From Ensifer sp. LC11 (GTDB taxonomy: Bacteria > Pseudomonadota > Alphaproteobacteria > Rhizobiales > Rhizobiaceae), in contig NZ_MBSO01000004.1 of NCBI RefSeq assembly GCF_001695835.1, positions 124,001 to 188,000 of the forward strand: a DNA stretch of 64,000 nucleotides. The letters run 5' to 3'. Both the position numbers and the translations under genes were made by a program. The notes below the pieces were generated by a model. It had not been told where the DNA came from and did not search any database. It was given only the letters and a program-made list of their open reading frames with translations. This document shows, one piece after another, positions 55,507 to 63,871 of this stretch (positions within the stretch are counted from its first letter, which is position 1; the number at the start of each line of letters is the position of its first letter).

Positions 55507-56478
55507 CTAGCGCTCCTTGACATAGGGGACGCCGCCGGCCTTCGGCGGAATAGCCTTGCCGATGAACCCGGCAAGCAGGATCACGGTGAGGATATAGGGC
55601 AGCGCCTGCATCAGCTGCACCGGCACCTGGCCGATCAGCGGCAGCGGGTTGCCCTGAAGGCGGATCGCCAACGCATCGAGGAAGCCGAACAGCAGGCAGG
55701 CCAGCATGATGTTTTTCGGCCGCCATTTGGCGAAGATCAGCGCGGCAAGGGCGATATAGCCCTTGCCGGCGGTCATGCCCTTGACGAAGCCGGCGGTCAT
55801 GGCCAGCGACAGGTAGGCGCCGGCAAAGCCGCAGAGGATGCCGCAGCAGATGACGGCGCGATAACGCAGCCAGATCACCGAGATGCCGGCGGTGTCGACC
55901 GCGCCGGGATTTTCGCCGACCGCCCGCAGTCGGAGACCGAAGCGGGTGCGGTAAAGGATCCACCAGCTCACCGGCACCATGGCAAAGGCGATATAGGTCA
56001 GCAGGAAATGGCCGGAGAGCAGGTCCGAATAGATCGGGCCCAGGATCGGGATCTCGCGAATGCTGTCGGCAAAGGGCAAATTGACTACCTGGAACCGGGC
56101 GCCTTCGCCAAGTGCCGGCGTGCGGCCGCCCTGACGGAACCAGGCTTCACCGAGGATGACGGTCGAGCCGGCGACGATGAAGTTGATCGCAACACCGGAA
56201 ACGATCTGGTTGCCGCGCTGGGTGATCGAGGCGTAACCATGCACCAGCGACAACGCGATCGAGATCAGAATGGCGGCGAGCAGACCCATCCACACGGACT
56301 GGGTGACCGCAGCGACGGCGCCGGCGGCAAAGGCCGCGCCGAGCATCTTGCCTTCAAGACCGATATCGAAAACACCGGCACGCTCGGTGAAGAGCCCGGC
56401 AAGGGCTGCAAAGATCAGCGGAACGGAAACGCGGATGGTGGACTCGAGGAGCACCACGATGACGTGGAAGAAATCCAT
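55507..56478 (-). CDS. Nucleoside ABC transporter permease (second)
   Basis: 323-residue inner-membrane permease of the BPD_transp_2 (RbsC-like) family, with about eight to nine hydrophobic segments and the diagnostic ERAGVFDIGLEGKMLGAAF near residue 30. This subfamily (BmpC/NupC-type, YufQ-like) transports purine and pyrimidine nucleosides with BMP-type binding proteins. It starts 4 bases after the stop of the first permease and ends 4 bases before cdd. Confidence 0.94.
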   Translation of the reverse strand: MDFFHVIVVLLESTIRVSVPLIFAALAGLFTERAGVFDIGLEGKMLGAAFAAGAVAAVTQSVWMGLLAAILISIALSLVHGYASITQRGNQIVSGVAINFIVAGSTVILGEAWFRQGGRTPALGEGARFQVVNLPFADSIREIPILGPIYSDLLSGHFLLTYIAFAMVPVSWWILYRTRFGLRLRAVGENPGAVDTAGISVIWLRYRAVICCGILCGFAGAYLSLAMTAGFVKGMTAGKGYIALAALIFAKWRPKNIMLACLLFGFLDALAIRLQGNPLPLIGQVPVQLMQALPYILTVILLAGFIGKAIPPKAGGVPYVKER

Positions 56479-56482
56479 GGCT

Positions 56483-57616
56483 TCAAGCTCCCTTGGTCTG
56501 TGCCACGACGGCCGCACGGCGGCCCTGCATCGCGAACAACCGGGTGATCGCCGGCCTGAACATGTTTTCGAGCGCACCTGCAAAGAGAATGACGAGGCCC
56601 TGGATGATGACGATCATGTCGCGCGAGATCGACGGCATTTCGAAGGAGATCTCGGCGCCGCCCTGATAGAGCATGCCGAAGAGCACCGCGGCCGGGATGA
56701 TGCCCGCCGGGTGCGAGCGGCCCATCAGCGCCACGGCGATGCCGACGAAGCCGGCGCCTTGCACGAAATCGAGCTGCATGCGCGCCTGTTCACCCATGAT
56801 CGGGTTCAGCGCCATCATGCCCGCCAGCGCACCGGATATCATCATGGTGATCACGGTGATGCGGCTTTCGCTCATGCCGGCGTAACGGGCTGCCGAGGGG
56901 CTGTGCCCCATGGTGCGCATTTCGTAGCCGAGCTTGGTGCGCCAGATCAAAAGCCAGACGCAGAAGGCGGCGACCAGTGCCAGCAAGAACGAAACGTTGA
57001 ACGGAGCCGTGCCGATATCGAGCCCGAAGATGGCCAGCAGCCAATCGAGCTTGGGCAATTGCCCGCCTTCGGCGAAGGTTCGCGTCTGTGGCGCCATCGA
57101 GCCGAGCGGCTTCAGGACACGCGTCAGCAGATAGACCATCAGGCTCGACGCGATGAAATTGAACATGATCGTCGTGATGACGATGTGGCTGCCGCGCTTG
57201 GCCTGCAGCCAGCCGGGCAGGAAGGCCCAGGCCGCACCGAAGAAGGCCGAGCCGAGGATCGCCAGCGGGAACACCACGAACCAGGGCATGGTTTGGTCTA
57301 GCCACAGGCAGGCAAGGGCAACGCCGATGCCGCCGACATAGGCCTGGCCCTCGCCGCCGATGTTGAAGAGCCCGGCATGAAAGGCGACCGCGACCGCAAG
57401 GCCGGTGAAGATGAAGGTCGTCGCGTAATAGAGCGTGAAGCCCAGATATTCGCCGCGGCCGAAGGCGCCGTTCAGCAGATGGTAGGCCGCCTCCAGCGGA
57501 TTTTCGCCGACGAGCAGCACCACAAGACCGGCAACGAGGAAGGCAACGGCAAGATTGATCAGCGGGATGAGGCCATATTCGACCCAGCCCGGGAGCTTAG
57601 CATAAGGGGAGCTCAT
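56483..57616 (-). CDS. Nucleoside ABC transporter permease (first)
   Basis: 377-residue permease of the same BPD_transp_2 family (YufP-like), with an insertion before the core and the motif FHAGLFNIGGEGQAYVGG near residue 80. About ten hydrophobic segments. It overlaps the ATPase gene by four bases. Together with the following permease it forms the heterodimeric channel. Confidence 0.94.
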   Translation of the reverse strand: MSSPYAKLPGWVEYGLIPLINLAVAFLVAGLVVLLVGENPLEAAYHLLNGAFGRGEYLGFTLYYATTFIFTGLAVAVAFHAGLFNIGGEGQAYVGGIGVALACLWLDQTMPWFVVFPLAILGSAFFGAAWAFLPGWLQAKRGSHIVITTIMFNFIASSLMVYLLTRVLKPLGSMAPQTRTFAEGGQLPKLDWLLAIFGLDIGTAPFNVSFLLALVAAFCVWLLIWRTKLGYEMRTMGHSPSAARYAGMSESRITVITMMISGALAGMMALNPIMGEQARMQLDFVQGAGFVGIAVALMGRSHPAGIIPAAVLFGMLYQGGAEISFEMPSISRDMIVIIQGLVILFAGALENMFRPAITRLFAMQGRRAAVVAQTKGA

Positions 57617-59148
57617 TCTGCGGCCTCCTTGCGGCCTTCGACACCGGCCATCAAAAGGCCGAGTTCGCCTTCGGTCGCGTCCGGGTTACGCTCACCGACG
57701 ACGCGGCCGGCAAACATGACCAGGATACGGTCCGAAAGGGCGCGGATTTCATCGAGTTCGACGGAGACCAAAAGGACAGCCATGCCCTGGTCGCGCATCT
57801 CGATGATCCGTTTGTGGATGAATTCGATGGCGCCGACGTCGACGCCGCGGGTCGGCTGGCCGATGATCAGCACATCGGGCCCGCGCTCCATCTCGCGCGC
57901 CAGCACGATCTTCTGCTGGTTGCCACCGGAAAAGTTCGCGGTTTTCAACCGCGGGTTCGGCGGGCGAATGTCATATTCGGCGATGCGCTGCTCAGCATCC
58001 TTGCGGATCGCATCGATGTTGAGGAAGACGCCGTTGAGGTAGCGCTTGTCGTGATGGTAGCCGAGGATGGCGTTTTCGCATTCCTCGAACTTCAGGACGA
58101 GGCCGACGTGGTGGCGGTCTTCCGGCACGTGGGCGAGACCACGATCGCGCAGTTCGGAGGGATCGGCGTGCCCGGTGACTTCAATCGGCTTGCCGTTCAG
58201 CAGAACCGAGCCGGAGACGGCGCGGCGAATGCCGGAAATCGCTTCCAGCAGTTCCGACTGGCCGTTGCCGGCAACACCGGCAATGCCGACAATCTCGCCG
58301 GCCCGCAGATTGAACGAGACGTTGTCGACCATGGTGACGCCGCGGCCGTCCTTGACCGTCAACTCTTCGACCGCAAGCTTGACGTCGCCGGGTTTGGCTT
58401 CGCCCTTCTCGACGCGCAAGAGCACGCGGCGACCGACCATGAGTTCGGCAAGCTCTTCCACCGAGGTCTCTGCGGTCGTACGGGTCGCCACCATCTCGCC
58501 GCGGCGCATGACGGACACCTCGTCGGTGATCGCCATGATCTCGCGCAGTTTGTGGGTGATCAGGATGACGGTCTTTCCCTGGCTCTTCAGCTGCTCGAGA
58601 ACGCGGAAAAGATGGTCAGCCTCGGCTGGCGTCAAGACGCCGGTCGGTTCGTCGAGGATCAGGATGTCGGCCCGGCGATAGAGCGCCTTCAGGATTTCGA
58701 CGCGCTGCTGCAGACCGACGGGCAGTTCCTCGATGACGGCGTCCGGATCGACTTCCAGCGCATATTCGCGCTCCAGCCGCTTCAGCTCGACACGCGCCTT
58801 GGCGATGCCCTTGTTGAGGATCTGGCTGTCCTCGGCGCCGAGCATGATGTTTTCGAGAACGGTGAAGTTCTCAACCAGCATGAAGTGCTGGTGGACCATG
58901 CCGATGCCGGCGGCGATCGCCGCGTTCGGGTCACGGATCGCGACAGCTTTGCCGTCGACGAGGATTTCACCGCTATCGGCCTGGTAGAAGCCATAGAGGA
59001 TCGACATCAGCGTCGATTTTCCCGCACCGTTTTCGCCGATGATGCCGTGGATCGTCCCTTTGCGGACCTTTAGATTGATGTTCTTGTTGGCGTGGACCGG
59101 ACCGAAACTCTTGTCGATCCCACGCAGCTCGATGGCAATATCGTCCAT
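57613..59148 (-). CDS. Nucleoside/simple-sugar ABC transporter ATP-binding protein (two domains)
   Basis: 511-residue RbsA-like ATPase. The first ABC domain has Walker A GENGAGKST (residues 37-45), signature-like LPVGLQQRV and Walker B ILILDEPTGVLTPAEA. The second is degenerate at Walker A (GVAGNGQSE) but keeps the signature FSGGNQQKIV. This asymmetry is normal for the family. It heads the transporter-cdd-punA-deoA operon. No BMP-type substrate-binding protein gene is adjacent, unlike many relatives. Confidence 0.94.
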   Translation of the reverse strand: MDDIAIELRGIDKSFGPVHANKNINLKVRKGTIHGIIGENGAGKSTLMSILYGFYQADSGEILVDGKAVAIRDPNAAIAAGIGMVHQHFMLVENFTVLENIMLGAEDSQILNKGIAKARVELKRLEREYALEVDPDAVIEELPVGLQQRVEILKALYRRADILILDEPTGVLTPAEADHLFRVLEQLKSQGKTVILITHKLREIMAITDEVSVMRRGEMVATRTTAETSVEELAELMVGRRVLLRVEKGEAKPGDVKLAVEELTVKDGRGVTMVDNVSFNLRAGEIVGIAGVAGNGQSELLEAISGIRRAVSGSVLLNGKPIEVTGHADPSELRDRGLAHVPEDRHHVGLVLKFEECENAILGYHHDKRYLNGVFLNIDAIRKDAEQRIAEYDIRPPNPRLKTANFSGGNQQKIVLAREMERGPDVLIIGQPTRGVDVGAIEFIHKRIIEMRDQGMAVLLVSVELDEIRALSDRILVMFAGRVVGERNPDATEGELGLLMAGVEGRKEAAE

Positions 59149-59216
59149 ATTGGCCTTGCGATCCCCAAACTGGCCCGCTTCGGCATTCTTCCCAGAAACC
59201 GTGCCGGCGATTTTTT

Positions 59217-59228
59217 TACCATTTGGTA
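59217..59228 (-). promoter_or_regulatory. Candidate operator upstream of the nucleoside transporter operon
   Basis: Perfect 5-bp inverted repeat TACCA-TT-TGGTA with AT-rich flanks (TTTTTTACC / GGTATAAG), 69-80 bases before the ATPase start. On the minus strand TTATACC overlaps it and could be part of a -10 region. The GGTA/TACC half-sites fit GntR-type operators. No regulator gene is nearby. Confidence 0.35.
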
Positions 59229-59249
59229 TAAGTTTATCATCGAATTCTC

Positions 59250-59263
59250 GGGGCGAAAGCCCC
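59250..59263 (-). other. Small GAAA-tetraloop hairpin
   Basis: GGGGC (59250-59254), GAAA, GCCCC (59259-59263). A compact stem in the 243-base gap between zntA and the nucleoside operon, close to the candidate operator. No T-run; role unknown. Confidence 0.4.
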
Positions 59264-59340
59264 TCAATCGAGATCTCCTTATACTCTCACCGGATCGCTG
59301 ATGAGAGTCCAGCGTGAATATACACAGGCACTTGGCCAAC

Positions 59341-59370
59341 AAAAAACCGGCGACAACGCGTGTCGCCGGT
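59341..59370 (-). terminator. Rho-independent terminator of the P-type ATPase gene
   Basis: A 10-bp stem on the minus strand (ACCGGCGACA / TGTCGCCGGT, 59346-59355 with 59361-59370), loop of five, followed by a T-run (A residues at 59341-59346 on the plus strand). It lies 22 bases after the zntA stop. Confidence 0.9.
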
Positions 59371-59391
59371 GCCTTTCTGACAGCTTTCCGT

Positions 59392-61668
59392 TCAAGCGGC
59401 TCGCACCGGCCGAAGCAGCCTGAGCGCGTTCATGGTGACGAGTACGGTGGCGCCGGTGTCGGCCAGGATGGCGGGCCAAAGGCCGGTGACGCCGATGATC
59501 GTCGTCACCAGGAACACGGCCTTCAGGCCAAGGGCGATGGTGATGTTCTGAACGATGTTGCGCATGGTCGAACGCGAAAGCCCGATCATCGCCGCCACGT
59601 CGCCCACCCGGCCATGCAGGACCGCCGCATCCGCCGTCTCCAGCGCCACATCGGTACCGCCACCCATGGCGATGCCGATATCGGCAGCGGCGAGCGCCGG
59701 CGCATCGTTGATGCCGTCGCCGATCTTGGCGACATTGAACCCTTCGGCCTTCAGCTCGCGAACGATGCGCTGCTTGTCCTCTGGCAGAAGCTCGGCGCGA
59801 ACCTCCATGCCGAACTGACGGCCGATCGCCTCGGCCGTGCGGCGATTGTCGCCGGTCAGCATGACGACGCGAAGGCCAGCATCCGTGAGTGCCTTCACGC
59901 CAGCGGCCGCATCCGGCCGCGGCTCGTCACGCATGGCGATGGCGCCGGCAATCGCGCCGCCGGCCACGAGCACCGACACCGTCTTGCCTTCGTCGTTGAG
60001 CGCGGCGACGCGCGCCTTCTCGTCCGCCGTCATCGGCGCCCGCTCGGCGGCGGCCTTCGGTGAGCCGAAGAACAGCGCGATGCCATCGACGATCCCTTCG
60101 AGGCCCTTGCCGCCAACCGCAGTCACGGTCGAAATCCCAGGCACAACAAGGTTGTCGGCTGTGCTGCGCTCCAGTATGGCGTGGGCAAGCGGGTGGCTGG
60201 AGCCCTGTTCGAGTGCTGCCGCGAGACGAAGAACCTCGCTCTGCGACCGGCCGAAGCCGACGATGTCGGTCACCTTGGGCTTACCCTCGGTCAGGGTCCC
60301 GGTCTTGTCGAAGGCAGCAGCCGTGACCTTGCCGACATTTTCAAGGACAGCGCCGCCCTTCATCAGCAGCCCGCGACGGGCGCCGGCCGAGAGGCTGGCG
60401 GCGATCGCTGCCGGCGTCGATATGACCAGCGCGCAGGGGCAACCAATCAGGAGGATCGCAAGACCCTTGTAGATCCACTCATCCCAGGCGCCGCCCCACA
60501 GAAGCGGCGGCAACACTGCGACCAAAGCCGCGACCACGACGACACCGGGCGTATAGTAGCGCGAGAAGCGGTCAATGAAGCGTTCGGTCGGCGCCTTGCT
60601 TTCCTGCGCCTCCTCCACCAGCCGAACGATGCGCGCGATGGTGTTGTCGGCAGCGGCGGCCGTCACCCGGACGCGCAGCGCGCCTGTTCCGTTGACGGTG
60701 CCAGCAACGACCGTATCGTCGACTTCCTTGCGCACCGGCGTGCTTTCGCCGGTGACCGGCGCCTCATCGACGGCACTCTCGCCGGACAACACCACGCCGT
60801 CGGCTGGAATGCGATCTCCGGGGCGAACGAGAATGACAGCCCCGACACTGAGCGTCTCGGCGGGAACTTCGTCAAGCCGGCCGTCCCGCTCGACGAAGGC
60901 GGTCTTCGGAACGAGTGCCGTGAGCGACTGGATGCTGGCGCGTGCCTTGCCGGCAGCCACCCCTTCCAGCAACTCGCCGATCAGGAAGAGCAGCACGACC
61001 ATGGCCGCCTCTTCCGTGGCACCGATGAAGACCGCACCGACGGCAGCGATGGTCATCAGCATCTCGATCGAGAACGGCGTGCCCATGGTGGCCGCAGCAA
61101 ATGCCCGACGCGCGATCGGCAGCAGACCGACCAGCATGGCAAGCGTAAAGATCCAGGGCTCCGTCGCGGGCACAAGCTTGCCGACGGCATAGGCGGCGAT
61201 CAGCGCCAGGCCGCTGGCGATCGTCAGCTTTCCCTTGCCCGATTTCCACCAGCGGCCGCTCGTCGGGCCATGGTCATGGCCGTGAAGGCCCATGGCTGCG
61301 GCCGTCGCGCCTTCGCCCTTCGGCCCGGCGTGGTCCTCATGGCGGTGATCGTGGTGGTCGTGATCGTGATGATGGCCATGGTCGCCATGGTCGTGCCCGG
61401 AGCAGACGTGCGCCGGCGCCGTCTTTTCGTGCCCATGGCCGGCAGCAATCGGATGCAGGCGATAACCGAGCTTTCCAACCTTGCTGACGATCGACGTTGC
61501 GAGATCGTTCTCGTCTGCAAATTTTACCGACATCGTGCCCGCCGAAACGGAAACCGACACGTCCTCGACGCCCGAAAGCCTGCGCACCGCCGTGTCGATC
61601 TTGGTCGCGCAGGACGCGCAATCCATGCCCTCGACGCGATAACGGGCTTCCCGAATAGTGCTCGCCAT
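59392..61668 (-). CDS. zntA: Heavy-metal translocating P-type ATPase (Zn/Cd/Pb type)
   Basis: 758-residue P1B-type ATPase exporting divalent soft metals. Layout: HMA domain with GMDCASC (C17, C20), a His-rich linker (about residues 78-133, many His-Asp and His-His), eight membrane helices with the CPC motif (LIGCPCALVIS), actuator TGES, phosphorylation site DKTGTLTEG, HP locus SSHPLAHA and hinge GDGINDAPALA. CPC plus the His-rich stretch suggests Zn/Cd over Cu. RBS GGAG stands before the ATG. A MerR-type operator overlaps its promoter, but no merR/zntR gene is adjacent. Confidence 0.95.
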   Translation of the reverse strand: MASTIREARYRVEGMDCASCATKIDTAVRRLSGVEDVSVSVSAGTMSVKFADENDLATSIVSKVGKLGYRLHPIAAGHGHEKTAPAHVCSGHDHGDHGHHHDHDHHDHRHEDHAGPKGEGATAAAMGLHGHDHGPTSGRWWKSGKGKLTIASGLALIAAYAVGKLVPATEPWIFTLAMLVGLLPIARRAFAAATMGTPFSIEMLMTIAAVGAVFIGATEEAAMVVLLFLIGELLEGVAAGKARASIQSLTALVPKTAFVERDGRLDEVPAETLSVGAVILVRPGDRIPADGVVLSGESAVDEAPVTGESTPVRKEVDDTVVAGTVNGTGALRVRVTAAAADNTIARIVRLVEEAQESKAPTERFIDRFSRYYTPGVVVVAALVAVLPPLLWGGAWDEWIYKGLAILLIGCPCALVISTPAAIAASLSAGARRGLLMKGGAVLENVGKVTAAAFDKTGTLTEGKPKVTDIVGFGRSQSEVLRLAAALEQGSSHPLAHAILERSTADNLVVPGISTVTAVGGKGLEGIVDGIALFFGSPKAAAERAPMTADEKARVAALNDEGKTVSVLVAGGAIAGAIAMRDEPRPDAAAGVKALTDAGLRVVMLTGDNRRTAEAIGRQFGMEVRAELLPEDKQRIVRELKAEGFNVAKIGDGINDAPALAAADIGIAMGGGTDVALETADAAVLHGRVGDVAAMIGLSRSTMRNIVQNITIALGLKAVFLVTTIIGVTGLWPAILADTGATVLVTMNALRLLRPVRAA

Positions 61669-61695
61669 AACCTGCTCCTTGCAAATCTTGAAGCG

Positions 61696-61726
61696 AGGCT
61701 ACGACCTCTAGCAACTAGAGCTACAA
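61696..61726 (-). promoter_or_regulatory. MerR-family (ZntR/CadR-type) promoter-operator of zntA
   Basis: On the minus strand: -35 TTGTAG (61721-61726), a 19-base spacer containing the perfect dyad CTCTAG-TTG-CTAGAG (61706-61720), and -10 TAGCCT (61696-61701). An overlong 19-base spacer filled by a dyad is the hallmark of MerR-type activation. The ATG is about 30 bases further on. Confidence 0.8.
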
Positions 61727-61761
61727 GCCGAAATTGCTGCCAAGGCAAGGTTTTTTGCCGG

Positions 61762-63174
61762 CTATCGCGACAGGAAGCGAATGACCCAGTCGGCAATGCC
61801 CCGATAGGGCGGCTTTACCAGGTCACTTGGCGCCGGATCATATTTTCTAAGCACCGGCATCGCCTTGGAAAAGGTCAGGAACCCGTCGCGCCCGTGATAG
61901 TGCCCCGTGCCGCTGGCACCAACGCCACCGAACGGCAGATCGTTGCAACCGAACTGATAGAGCGTGTCGTTGATACAGACGCCGCCGGCAACGACGCGCG
62001 AGAGAACGGCGTCGATTTCCGCATCGCTGCGGCTGAAACAATAGAGCGCCAATGGGCGATCATGGGCAAGCACATAGGCGATGGCTTCGTCCGTCGAAGC
62101 GTAACTGATCACGGGCAGAATCGGCCCGAAGATTTCTTCGGCCATGACGGCGCTGTCCCGATCCGGATCGATGACGAGCGTCGGCGACATGAGGCGCTGA
62201 CGCGACTGGGCGTCTGGTGGTCCGTCAATAAGCGGGATCACCGGATGGCCACGCGCCTCGGCATCGGCGAGCAAGCGCTTCAGGCGATCGTGCTGCCTGG
62301 CATTGATGATGGACGTGTAGTCTTCGAGAGCCCGCTTCACCGGATAGCGGCCCCCGACTTCGCGCTTGATCGCGCCAATGAACGCGTCGCGTTTACTCTC
62401 GTGGATCAGGACATAGTCGGGCGCGATGCAGGTCTGGCCAGCATTGAAGAGCTTGCCGGTGGCGATGCGCGCGGCTGCGCGGCTCAGATCGGCCGTTTCC
62501 CCGACCACCGCCGGCGACTTGCCGCCAAGCTCCAGCGTTACCGGCGTCAGGTTCTCAGCGGCCGCCGCCATGACCTTGCGGCCGACTGCGGTGGAACCCG
62601 TGAAGAACAGATGATCGAACGGCAAAGCGGCAAAGACGGCGGAAAGCTCCGCCGCGCCGAGGGCGACCGCCACCCTCGTTTGCGGAAAGACTTCCGAAAG
62701 CAGCGATTGCAGAAACTCGGCGGTGCGCGGCGTGTGCTCGGACGGCTTCAGGAACACGTGATTGCCGGCGGCAATTGCCGCGACCAGAGGGGCGAGCGCG
62801 AGGTTGACCGGATAGTTCCACGGCGAAATGATCCCGACGAGGCCAAGTGGTACGAAACGCACGTCCGCCTTGGCCGGCCACAGCTTCCAGCCCGCTTTGC
62901 GACGCTCAGGACGAGCCCACTGCTTGAGTTTCGCCAACGTGTGGTCGATCTCGGACAGCACGACACCGCCCTCACCGAGAAGCGTCTCATGTCGCGCGCG
63001 ATGGCTGAAATCCGCGTCGATCGCCTTGCACATCTCGTCCTTGCGGGCGCGCAAGCGATCCCTGAGCCGGCTCAGATCGTCGCGGCGCTGCTCGACGGGC
63101 GGACGATGTTCGCACCAGGCACCGCGCAGGCGGTCGAAGATTTCGCGGAGTTGAACGGAAGAATCAGCGGTCAT
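61762..63174 (-). CDS. Aldehyde dehydrogenase family protein (coniferyl-aldehyde dehydrogenase-like)
   Basis: 470-residue NAD(P)-dependent aldehyde dehydrogenase. Motifs: SPWNYPVNLALAPL near residue 115, FTGSTAVGRKV, catalytic Glu in LELGGKSP, catalytic Cys in NAGQTCIAPDYVL, and EEIFGPILPV. A C-terminal hydrophobic/basic tail (PYRGIADWVIRFLSR) resembles membrane-associating class 3-like ALDHs, such as coniferyl-aldehyde or fatty-aldehyde enzymes. The ATG at 63174 (MTADSS) is taken; the longer frame is not family-like. It overlaps the YhhN-like gene by 11 bases, so the two are co-expressed; a link to lipid aldehydes is plausible. Confidence 0.92.
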   Translation of the reverse strand: MTADSSVQLREIFDRLRGAWCEHRPPVEQRRDDLSRLRDRLRARKDEMCKAIDADFSHRARHETLLGEGGVVLSEIDHTLAKLKQWARPERRKAGWKLWPAKADVRFVPLGLVGIISPWNYPVNLALAPLVAAIAAGNHVFLKPSEHTPRTAEFLQSLLSEVFPQTRVAVALGAAELSAVFAALPFDHLFFTGSTAVGRKVMAAAAENLTPVTLELGGKSPAVVGETADLSRAAARIATGKLFNAGQTCIAPDYVLIHESKRDAFIGAIKREVGGRYPVKRALEDYTSIINARQHDRLKRLLADAEARGHPVIPLIDGPPDAQSRQRLMSPTLVIDPDRDSAVMAEEIFGPILPVISYASTDEAIAYVLAHDRPLALYCFSRSDAEIDAVLSRVVAGGVCINDTLYQFGCNDLPFGGVGASGTGHYHGRDGFLTFSKAMPVLRKYDPAPSDLVKPPYRGIADWVIRFLSR

Positions 63175-63871
63175 CGGCTTCGGTCGATCGGGCAAAGAGG
63201 TACTGGGCGGCATAGTAGGTGCCGAGCACCCAGAGCGCGTTGTAAGGGATCTGCCAGCGGAAGCGACCATAGGCAAGCAGCGTATCGCTGATCATGAACA
63301 GCAGCCCGCCACAGGCGGCAAGTCGTGCAGCGCCTTCTTGCGGGGTTCCGGAGAATTGTCGCGCGCGCGAAATAGCTTGAGCGGCCATGGCCCCCAGCGC
63401 CAATGCGTAGATGATGACGGGGATGCGCATCTCCGGTGGCAGGGACGTCCACAGGCCGCCGACGACGGCAAAAGCAAGCAAGGCAAAGGTGGTAAAGACC
63501 CCCGGATGGGCGGCGAGCTTCGCATCACGCGTCAGCGCAAAGATGTAGGCGCAATGGGTGAGCAGGAAGCAGATGAGCCCGGCGAGAAAATAGTCCCCCG
63601 GCAGCATGAGAAAGGTGTCGCCGGCCGCGGCAAAGACGAGACCGATCGCGACGGCTGTGCCATACGCGCGCGCCGAGACGGGGATGTTTCGCAGCACCGC
63701 GACGAGGAGCAACAGGGTGGCCGTTGGCTTTGTCAGGTAGTGCAGCCAGCGCCAGGCGGAAGCGTCGCCGTCCGCAAGCAGGCTGCCGAGGATTGCAAGG
63801 CCAGCGCACAAGAGAAAGGCCGCATAGACGAAGCGATTCCGCTCGCCGCTCAAGGTCCTCTGATAATTCAT
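63164..63871 (-). CDS. YhhN/TMEM86-like membrane protein (lysoplasmalogenase family)
   Basis: 235-residue integral membrane protein with about eight hydrophobic segments. Family signatures are FAAAGDTFLM (near residue 81) and FMISDTLLAYGRF (near 194), both with conserved Asp. The eukaryotic relative TMEM86 hydrolyses lysoplasmalogen to a fatty aldehyde; bacterial function is less certain. The 3-prime end overlaps the aldehyde dehydrogenase start by 11 bases. If the enzyme releases long-chain aldehydes, the neighbour could oxidise them, which is inferred. From 63872 to the window end I see no gene. Confidence 0.87.
   Translation of the reverse strand: MNYQRTLSGERNRFVYAAFLLCAGLAILGSLLADGDASAWRWLHYLTKPTATLLLLVAVLRNIPVSARAYGTAVAIGLVFAAAGDTFLMLPGDYFLAGLICFLLTHCAYIFALTRDAKLAAHPGVFTTFALLAFAVVGGLWTSLPPEMRIPVIIYALALGAMAAQAISRARQFSGTPQEGAARLAACGGLLFMISDTLLAYGRFRWQIPYNALWVLGTYYAAQYLFARSTEADDR

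Noticed and set aside
57814-59073. 419-codon plus-strand frame opposite the nucleoside ATPase
   Set aside because: Composition and lack of motifs mark it as antisense shadow.
60181-63291. 1036-codon open frame on the plus strand opposite zntA and the aldehyde dehydrogenase gene
   Set aside because: It spans two genes and their promoter, has Arg/Asp/His-rich low-complexity translation and no domain. The real minus-strand proteins have complete motif sets.
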